A stretch of DNA of 64,000 bases from Echiichthys vipera (lineage: Eukaryota > Chordata > Actinopteri > Perciformes > Trachinidae). The DNA lies in contig OY829659.1 of the NCBI GenBank assembly GCA_963691815.1, positions 13,898,184 through 13,962,183 on the forward strand, given 5' to 3'. Shown here in pieces: positions 50,839-64,000 of the stretch (positions are counted from its first letter, which is position 1; each line of letters opens with the position of its first letter). The notes under the pieces were generated by a model. It was given only the letters and a program-made list of their open reading frames with translations, ran no database searches and was not told where the DNA came from. The translations under genes were made by a program, and so were the position numbers.

Positions 50839-52449
50839 CAGGGGCATATGACACTTATTTTGGCTATGGATGACACTAACTGACTGTTATTTGCTTTTTA
50901 ATAAAACCTCGAGCTGGAGTTTATTTTCCCCATCATGTCTGTAGTAGCATGTCATTTCCGACGTGTCTTTTCAAGAAATTTAAACACGCTGCCACGTCTG
51001 CACAGCACTCTTCTTCTTCGTCTTCAGCTTCTTCTTCTTCTGTAATGTCTTTCTCTATCTTATTTCCACACATGCAGTCGTTCCTCCCCCAGGCTGTGTC
51101 TCGCCCCGCAGGGCTTCTATGGTTACCAGCTGAATCTGGAGCACAGTCAGCGTCTCGTCCCACTCTTCCTGGATAATTAAACAACCCTTCGTGTACTGCC
51201 TCTCACATATTCTAAGCAGCAAATCAATGTATGAATATTCAGTTGATTGGTTTCTGGGAGGCGATTGTCTGCGCAATCACTTTTTTACCAGGAAGAAAGA
51301 GTGAATGTTGATTGAGGCACGGCAAATAGACGGTGATGAGTTATTAACATTTAACAAAAATCGAATGATGATTTGTTATGCAACCTGCTGCTGATGGTTG
51401 TACTGTATAAACAAAAGGATTTCAAGTGTCACCTACAATAGAAGTCCAGGATGGATTTAATTTAGGCTTACACGCCTTGATCTCCTCCTTCATCGCGAAA
51501 CAAGCGGGAGAATAGAGTGCTCTGATCATTCAGTGTGAAAGCCTCACATTAAAATATACATCTTGAAAGATCATAATGAGAGGTTTAAAATATATGGGGT
51601 TTCCTGTCTTTGAATTCATACAGGGACTCACTGATCACTGAGTTTGCACCCAGCAGCAGCAGCAGCTACAGAGCGGAGCGTCAAAAGCTACACAGGCTCA
51701 GTGACTCTCTCAGGCCTCTCACTCAATAGAGGACTTGTGGTGGAAGGATTTTCTTTAAAATATGGTAATCCCTGACTGCACCACGCTGCAGAGACAGTCG
51801 GCTGAAATCTGAGTTAAGGAGCGTACAACGTAAGCTCCTGGAAAGACGGAGCAGCGTATTTAATGAAGTTAGAGACACTTGAGGAGTAAAGTGGAGTGAT
51901 TTGCTTGACACTGAATTCCACTGCCCTTTATTTTTTTCCCCGCTTGATCCTTAGATGCCACACAGACCCCAAATCTAAAATATATGTCATTTTGCAGATG
52001 ATATGCTGCACGACATACATAAATATCTATTTCCCCCATGTTTTTAAACTATCTATCTACATATTTTTAAATTTAGTTTAGCTTTGTTGCTGCACTCTCT
52101 GTCACATTTATAAACACAAATTGGTAGTGAATTTGCAACCACTATCATCACTATCCAAAATCTTGTCTGTTTTTTCTCTCTCTCTCCACTTCTCTGTAAG
52201 GAGATGACAAATAGAGGGGACTGATAGTCAAAGTATAACAATCGTCTCATTTCCTCTCACTCTGCTTTGTTCTGTCATTTAATGCATTGCCCTCCTCTCG
52301 GGCCTCAAAATGAAAGCACTCTTCAGGAAGGAATTATAATTTGTCTCTCACCAGTTAAAAGAAATTAATGTTTGAAGCAAGCAGCAGCTGAGACTCGATG
52401 TTCGCAGGCAGGCATGCTGTTTGTGTATGTGCATGTGTGTGTTTAAGCT

Positions 52450-52467
52450 GGGGGGGGGGGGGGGGGG
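52450..52467. repeat. Poly-G run
   Basis: Eighteen consecutive G following a short TG-rich stretch. Confidence 0.9.
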
Positions 52468-54687
52468 TATGTGGCGCATGTCTTGTCAGATTCCGAAAGG
52501 ATGAATAGGAAGCTAATCTCCCTCTTCCAGGGAATTCTACCAGTGAAGTCTGAGACAGTCCAGTCCTCACAGGGACTGTGGGAGTGCAGTGGAGTGTGCA
52601 CTCCCGTCTCTACAATAGGATGTTTTCAGAGCATATCTGACTGTTATCTCGACATTGAATAGATATTCTTCTTCACATGTGCACACTCCTATGTGTGCAA
52701 ATACAGACGGGCGCTCACCAATAAATCCCAGATCCTTATTTGTTTGGACCATTGAGCCTGCACCCAGTCCAGATTCACATGTTATTTACGGTGCGTTTGT
52801 TATCGTTCGAGGCAGGTTTGCTCGGCGTAAACAACAGCAAGGCTGTGTACATGCAGGTGTGTTTGTGTGTAGTATTTCTGTAGGGCTATTCAGGTGTGCG
52901 TGCAAAATCTGGGGAGCATGGAGACGCTCTTTAAGTTTAACCCATCCAGAGATTCCTTTGTTTACCCCCCAGTGAGTTAACCCTCAGCGACTTCATAACC
53001 TGCCCTGCGGTAGGGGGTACGGTAACCATTTGAGGAATGTATATGGTGCTGGAAAAGGCCTAAGGGCAGGGTGAGTCCAGCGACTGCATCATGTGTTCTA
53101 ATGCTTGATAGGGGGTCGTGGTTTCGAGGGTGCAGGAAAAGGTCACGGAGATCAGTCAAGCTAAGAGCTTCTCTGGTTACAGCCGTGGCTAGACTGGTCA
53201 CTACCGTTCCAGCCTTTTATGTCTCTGTTAGGGTTGGACTATTGTCTTTGGGTCTCTGGACACTGTGTAACTAGTACGAAGACCCCAAAAATGTTGAGGT
53301 AATAAAAGACAGTCTAGTGTCACCAACCAGTATCCATTTAAAATCAGTATTCATCTAGCCTTAAACTAGTGTTTTTCTCTTGCGAATGTCTTTGATTTTT
53401 ACACAAATTATTAGACTTTGCTGCTGTTATGTAATACAATGTGACCTACAGCTCATAGCTAAGAATAACTACAAATCAATAACATTTAATGTCATAACTT
53501 AAAGACTGAATGAACAGTTCATTCTACAATAAAACATCTTATTGACATCCCTACTTTTAGAAGCATTTTTTAAAAGCGGGAGATAACTTGGGTTATTTAT
53601 GGATGGGATCCTGTTCACATATATCAGGGAAATTTATGTGCAACAGGTATTTATTGTTGTTAAAGAAAACTGTTTCAAAATAAAGTTACACATATTGCAG
53701 CAGTCATCTATGTTACCATGCTGCGGTGCAACATTTAAGACCACAAGTTTTACATTAGAAGTATATTGTAAAAAACAAGTACATTTATTATGGTCTTTTG
53801 GAGATGAATGGCGTGTAATAGAGGTGCTTGTTGATTTCATAATTTGAAGTCTGATTTCAGTACCCACTCCAGCGTACGGTCTACACTATGACAGGCTTAT
53901 AAAAGCAACGAGACAGGTTTTGTTTGGCTACAATCACAATACGGTGTTGTACAGTAGTGCAGATTCACGTCATGTGTGGTTTCGACTCTTGAGAGCTGAG
54001 CTGTGTGTCATGCAGGGCGGAGCTGTGAGACAGGTGCAGAGATGAAAAGATTTGCGGGGGGGGTGCGGGGGGTTTGGGTGTGCCTGCTCTGTGGCTGTTC
54101 TGACAGGCCTTTGGTATTTTTCCAAAGAGTGTGAGAATATGTGTGTGTGTGTGTGTGTGAGGCTGAAAACCTGCTCACGAGTCTCCTGGGATTGCGCAGG
54201 TGTGTGTTTGTGTGTGTGACTGGAAGGATGTCTGCCTTTATACTCTATTGTATGCGGCAAAGAAAAAGAACTACCTGCTTGCATGTGTCTGTGTTAGGTG
54301 ATGGACGTGAGAGCTTATAGGTGTTGAGCATCTTTCTAACGCATCCGTGGCAATGTGACGATATGAGTTTGACAGCTCCAGTACAGAGTTGTTTCCGACA
54401 GCGTAGTTAAGTGGCACATTCAGTCCCGGTACGATACTCAACCCTGTCTCGGTCTCTCTCTGATTATGTGTCCATTATACTCAGCCAGAAGAGCATTCTA
54501 CTGTGCTCGGAAAGCAGCCGATCTGCTATTTAAACATGTTGTGATGAACTCAGTAAATACAAAACATATATAGAGTTCAAAATAAAGCAAAGGGAGTTTT
54601 TTATTTTATTTTAGAGTTGTGTTTTAGTAAGACATTTAACAAATATGGAATTTTATTTTCATCAACATTGTTCTTTGTCCCTTCTCA

Positions 54688-54701
54688 GTGTGTGTGTGTG
54701 T

Positions 54702-54791
<90 letters not shown>
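54688..54791. repeat. (TG)n-(GA)n compound microsatellite
   Basis: About 90 bp of TG with small interruptions followed by six GA units. The 232-codon frame through it is a repeat artefact. Confidence 0.95.
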
Positions 54792-55031
54792 TGGTCCTTT
54801 CGGCATGATAATGATGTTTTGGCTGCTTTTGCACAGGCCATTGTATCAATACACTCTCGCAATGTGTTAATATACTGCGAGAATGAGAGCGAGAACGAGA
54901 GTCTGAGAGAAAGAGAGCGAATAATTATGTTTCCCCTTTTGTCTCGGCTCCCTCAATTAAGCCCAAAGAGAGGCAGCCAGAGCACATGTCTACTTATCCA
55001 CTTAATGCTCTGCAACAATAGGACCCCCAAA

Positions 55032-55073
55032 TGTGTGTGTGTGTGTGTGTCTCTCTCTCTCTCTCTTTCTCTC
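55032..55073. repeat. (TG)n-(CT)n compound microsatellite
   Basis: About nine TG units followed by about eleven CT units. Confidence 0.9.
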
Positions 55074-56844
55074 GTTCTTAGCCTCCCCCTTGTTTTCACA
55101 CTTTTCCATATTAAACTTCTATTCATAGCACATTTTCATCTGTCTTCTCTGTCTGCTTCGTGTGTTTCGCCTCCAGCCTCGCCTCACCTCTTAGCTCTTC
55201 GTGGGTTTAGCAGAGAGCAGCCCCCTCTCCCTGTTACCCCTCTCCTTCTTCTGCACTTTGCTGCGGGGTACGGGGAGAGAAAAAAAAACGAAGAGACTAA
55301 ACATTTTCGACTGTACATCGCCAGAGGAAAGGCAGAGGTTTGATTTCCCCAGCGTCGTGTCAGACAGCATTGTTTTGTTTGTTTGGCCTGTTTGTGTGTT
55401 TTTCACCTCCACTACAGACTCAGGCAGACAGACGTATAGATGAACTACTGTATAGGGCTTGGCAAAGGCAATGTAAGGTCAAAGTAACCAAGAGTAGTAA
55501 AATATCTTATTTGTTGTGCACGTTTTTTACAATCCAAAAGCTTTTGTTTGTAAGTGTGTGTGTGGACAGACATTTTTTTTTTTTTATGAAGGTGTGATGT
55601 TGTCTTCCATTCACTCACTATTCTACATAATGTGCTATCTATCTATTAAACATTTTAGGTATCAAGTCCTGTGTTTGCATTTAAAGTAAACAAATTACAC
55701 TGATGCCAGATTTAAAAGGAAGGCAGGACTGGCTCCAAAAATAAATATCCAGTACCAGCATCGTGCTTGTGTGGTTTCTGTATGTTTCTTTTTGTTTCGG
55801 GGGCGGGGGGTAGTTGGCCGGCATGTGGGTTGAGATAAATCGGGTCGGGTGGGATGGAGAAGAGATGGGAAATCAAGGATGGAGGGAGAGCAAGAGTAGA
55901 GGTAGAGCATAAGTATCAGGGGCCAAGTTTAGCTTATGTAACCGCTTCACACAGCTGGTGAGAAACGTGCTGCAGCGGCTAACTTTGAACTCATGACCAC
56001 ATTTACCGCCATGGTGCAGTATCAGAGTTGACCAGTGGAGCAAAAACAATGTGTGTGCTTTCTATAGGCTTGCTCAGGCCTTCACTTCTCTTTCTCAGTC
56101 CTTTTTACTTCTCCTTTTCGAAACTCTCGTTTCTCTGTCTTTTCCCAAAACTGTTTCCCTATAACATGGTTGATTCGTAGTATGTCTGCCCTAGAGAATA
56201 AACAAATCGACAGTTTATTATCTGATTATCATCAGTAATAAAAACAGCCATTGTAGGAAAAGTTTAGTGAAAGTAACTCATCTCAGTACAGTACTGTACA
56301 CCTGAGGGAACAGATGCTTCATTTGCATTCTGAAAGGTCTAGTTAATTTTATTCACCAGATGTGAAGGGTGATCTAAACAGACCCTGTGCTGATTGACAT
56401 CTGCTTTGCAACTGATAAAGGCTGAATTTCTCTCTCTTTTTTGCATGACATTGAAATGATGTATTCTCAATTATTGTTATGTTTATACGTAGGCTAGTTT
56501 GGAACACAAACAAATCTGACAATAGTGTTTTGCAGCATTGAGGGCACCAGTCAGTCTCCCAGCGAGGCTGCTAGGGGCCCTCTGAATGCCTCTCCTGTGC
56601 AACTGAGAAGGATCATCAGTTATAACTGCCTTATTCTATGTACAACTATGTTTTTTTTAATCTTTCTGTGAAGTGAATTTATGTGCAAAACTACATACAA
56701 GAAATCATGCTTGCACATGTGTACCGTAACACTGGAAATGGCGTACTGTAAGCGGCTCAGGGGTGGTATTAGGGAAAATTAGGTTGTGTTGGCAAGGATC
56801 ATTTAGTTGAGTCTGAAGCAGAAAATCATTGTCATTTTATCAAC

Positions 56845-56847
<3 letters not shown>

Positions 56848-56884
<37 letters not shown>
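56848..56884. repeat. (TG)n microsatellite
   Basis: About 18 TG units. Confidence 0.95.
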
Positions 56885-56888
<4 letters not shown>

Positions 56889-57384
56889 CGCTCATGCACA
56901 TCTCTTTGTCTGCAGGGAAACAAGGGTTATCCCAAAATGATTTTCGCACATGCCTGTACATGTCTGAATGGTTTCAGGTTGGCAATACGTTTCAGGGTGC
57001 AGTTCAAAGAAATTTCAGTTTGTGAGATTTTTCCCCTCCCTCACAGGCTCAAAAAATACATCTGCGTTTTGTTTCTAATCATCTGTGAGTTTGTATATGT
57101 GTGTATTTAAATGTGTGTTGCTTACTGACCATATAGTGTCCTTCATTCTCTTTCATCCTGCATGCTGTCTCTTGTCCTATAGACTCCTTCTCAGGTGTGC
57201 TTTCCTTTCAACTTTACTTCAACTGCGTTGTGTGACGTACCTGGCAGATCCTCTGCAGTAGTTTAAGAACTTCCGCTTCTCGTCTTCTCTCTCCTTCTCT
57301 GTGTGCGCTTGACACATCGGGTCACTTTGAAGTTGTGAGAGCTCCATTGAAACACCTCTCTCTCACTCTTCTTGTTCCTCTCAG

Positions 57385-57490
57385 GGAAAACTGACACCGC
57401 CATTTGAGGATGTGTGGAGGTTCATGCGGTCGGTGAGAGATGACACCGCACTGATGTGGAGAAGCTGGTGATACGGCTGCTTAACCACAG
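57385..57490 (+). other. Candidate tiam1 5' untranslated exon
   Basis: A strong polypyrimidine acceptor (TTCTTGTTCCTCTCAG) and a donor CCACAG|GTAACC bound 106 nt. An alternative donor CGGTCG|GTGAGA lies at 57432/57433. The sequence is not AT-rich like its surroundings and carries a short upstream frame (in-frame ATG within GAGGTTCATGCGGTC, stopping at GGTGA). Located 1.55 kb before the first tiam1 coding exon, it is the best candidate for the preceding leader exon. Confidence 0.4.
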
Positions 57491-59035
57491 GTAACCACAG
57501 TTTGCACACCTTGGTGTCTAAATACTGCAAAAATATTTTTTTTTTGTATTGAATTGTTAAATCATTTGAATACTTTTGACTTTGACACTTTATTTCTAAC
57601 ATGACAGTAAATAATTATCCTTCAAGGTTCTAGATTCTCAACATAAGATGAAACGATTAGTTAAAAAACACATTTTTGACTTGTTAGAAGAGATTTTTGT
57701 TATTCACTCTCTGCAGTTTGAGCCCACACTGAGAACCTGATGGTGTTGGTTTCATGATGTGTGACTCACAGAGGACCAACTGATCTGACAGCAGTTGACT
57801 CAGCATCTCCATGTGCTTATATAACAGAGAGCATGATCAGCAGAACGCAGTTAACTGATTTCTTTGATCGTTTGAACTGTTTTGGTTATATGGCTCATGA
57901 ATAATTTTAGCACCACTGGGGGAGGGAAGTGCTGCGGATTCATCCTCGTATCAACTCAGCTAATAGACATTCATGTTGGTGCAGTGCACGGCAGTTTATC
58001 AAAATTTACACCACTTAAATTGAAATATAACTCATAAATGCAAAAGAAAATGAGTTCTGGCATTCTCAATTTATATTTCTTTTTAGTCACTGAAAAAATT
58101 AATGCAATTTTAGTGCATTCTGAATACTTAAATAGGACAACACCAGAACAGCCTTAGTAAGCCTGTGTGAAATGTTAGCGTGTTTATGCTTTCAATCAAT
58201 TTTTAATTAACTTCAGTGTCCCTGTGCTACCCCATGTGAGTGTGTTGTCCTGAGAAAATTACCTAACATCAACTGGACTTAATGTAGCCCAAAACTGGCA
58301 AGGGAACTTCCACCTCAATCGTGGTATACCTGATCCTCGATCTCGTCTGCCTGACAGCTCAACAAGGCATTCAAAGAGATCCTGGATACCTCTGATGTAC
58401 CACTGTTAGTTAATGGGCCATCAAATGTTACTTACTCATCCAGCACAGAGATTGACCTGGTTTTTCAGCAATGGGTATAAGAGAGTAGACATGCCAATGC
58501 CATTAGACGAGAAGGCCTGTCATTTGAGAATGATTTAAAAGCAGAGCCAGTGTACCTCTCGATTATTAAAAAAAAGAAAAGAAACCCAAACTTAATCACA
58601 GGCATAAAATCAGATTCAATGTTGCTGTAAATACGATGATCACATTCATCTGGCAGATACACAAATTTGTTCTTTTGCAAGTAAATAACAATCCCATACT
58701 GTAAAAAGTATGATTTTTATGTCTTTTTTTAATTATAAATCAGGTCAAGTCCATACAGTATACTGGCTATATAATTTTCATAAAAAGACAATAAACGTTT
58801 GATCACAAAAAAGGTTGAGGTGCTATATAACTACTGTGAAAGTACTTCATCCACAGAGAAATGCACACTGCCTGTATTCAGAAACTGTGCCTTTAAATGA
58901 GCCGCCAGGACATCTGTAGAGTTATGATATCACGCCTATACTATATATAGGTAGAAAGTGCCGCTACAGTGTTGTTACAATTGCCTAAATTAAGGGATAA
59001 TGGAAATTTCCACACGTTTCATTCTTAATCTACAG
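57491..59035 (+). other. Presumed tiam1 leader intron
   Basis: About 1.5 kb of AT-rich sequence without a gene, if the candidate leader exon is real. It ends at the acceptor CTTAATCTACAG (to 59035) seven nt before the tiam1 ATG. It contains the second copy of a dispersed repeat at 58818-58950. Confidence 0.45.
58818..58950 (+). repeat. Dispersed repeat, copy 2
   Basis: Same orientation and word order as 50501-50645, roughly 75-80 percent similar by eye. It ends about 85 bp before the acceptor of the first tiam1 coding exon. Confidence 0.8.
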
Positions 59036-59042
59036 TTGAATC

Positions 59043-63450
<4,408 letters not shown>

Positions 63451-63606
63451 GTGAGAGACACACTGGTATTGGTATTATTTTATTCAAACATACAGTTAAG
63501 GTTGAAATGATTTAATTGTTTTTTAGGACTACGGGAAGTCAGCAGATTACCAACACAGACAGAGATGGATGAAAATGAAAGGAAACCAAATTTCCCTTGG
63601 GGCGTG

Positions 63607-63678
<72 letters not shown>

Positions 63679-64000
63679 TGTGTGTGTGTGGCACACAAGT
63701 ACATGACATTTAGCCATGTGTGGGAGATAAGCCAGTCCAGTGTCCATGTGTTTGTTTTATGTCTGACATGTTTAAAGGCCACACTGTCATACTTTGACAA
63801 TGATCCACAACAGTGACCATTGTGTAATATTAAAATGTGTCTATTTATATGCATGGCAGCTGTCAACAGTGACATTCATGAATGGGAAGATAAGTAATAA
63901 GATGAGGAGATAGTGATCACCCCTTCACATAGTCTAATAATGGACTCATACTTCAATTCTTTTACCTGTCAGTTTCTTGATAATTTTTTTTAACCCTTAT
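63451..64000 (+). other. tiam1 intron 5 (truncated by window end)
   Basis: It starts with donor GTGAGA. Apart from the TG array, nothing protein-like or exon-like matching the next expected PH-domain segment is found before the window ends. Confidence 0.7.
63605..63690. repeat. (TG)n microsatellite
   Basis: About 85 bp of TG with two TA interruptions in the intron after tiam1 exon 5. Confidence 0.95.

Noticed and set aside
54645..55343. 232-codon plus-strand open frame
   Set aside because: About a third is a Val-Cys repeat produced by a TG array. The rest is low-complexity Ser/Leu without homology.
58440..58700. Possible coding sequence before tiam1
   Set aside because: Only short frames without conserved motifs. 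The first tiam1 coding exon has its own acceptor just before the ATG.

Overview
The window is vertebrate nuclear DNA, almost certainly from a ray-finned fish and probably a percomorph. Four vertebrate genes with GT-AG introns and compact fish-size introns are present. The interspersed repeats (a tRNA-derived SINE, an L1-type LINE relic, short inverted-repeat DNA elements) and the abundant CA/TG microsatellites fit a teleost. Nothing prokaryotic, viral or plasmid-like is visible.

Layout. At the left edge, on the minus strand, are the first two coding exons of hunk (442-3770), whose remainder lies off the left end. A divergent intergenic interval of 3.2 kb follows, holding the hunk promoter region, a decayed LINE 3' end and the scaf4 promoter. 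The complete scaf4 gene (plus strand, coding 6965-15857) can be read as 19 coding exons that join in frame to 1109 residues. The complete sod1 gene (plus strand, coding 19788-22775) has five exons of 72, 97, 70, 118 and 108 nt and gives 154 residues. Then come about 36 kb with no recognisable protein gene (22.8-59.0 kb). This stretch contains interspersed repeats, candidate untranslated exons of tiam1, and one of the densest runs of dinucleotide repeats one can see by eye. The first five coding exons of tiam1 (59043-63450, 541 codons) occupy the right edge and continue past the window.

The gene set TIAM1-SOD1-SCAF4-HUNK is the conserved block known from human chromosome 21q22.11. Gene order is the same, but sod1 and scaf4 lie on the same strand here, whereas in human (from memory) they converge. 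The genes do not form a pathway: hunk is an AMPK-related kinase, scaf4 an RNA polymerase II CTD-binding anti-termination factor, sod1 the cytosolic Cu/Zn superoxide dismutase and tiam1 a Rac exchange factor.

I do not see a hidden novel biological system. The most useful leads are structural: paired and inverted repeats, CA repeats bracketing the first tiam1 coding intron, well-formed candidate exons upstream of tiam1, candidate conserved non-coding blocks, and the sod1 orientation.
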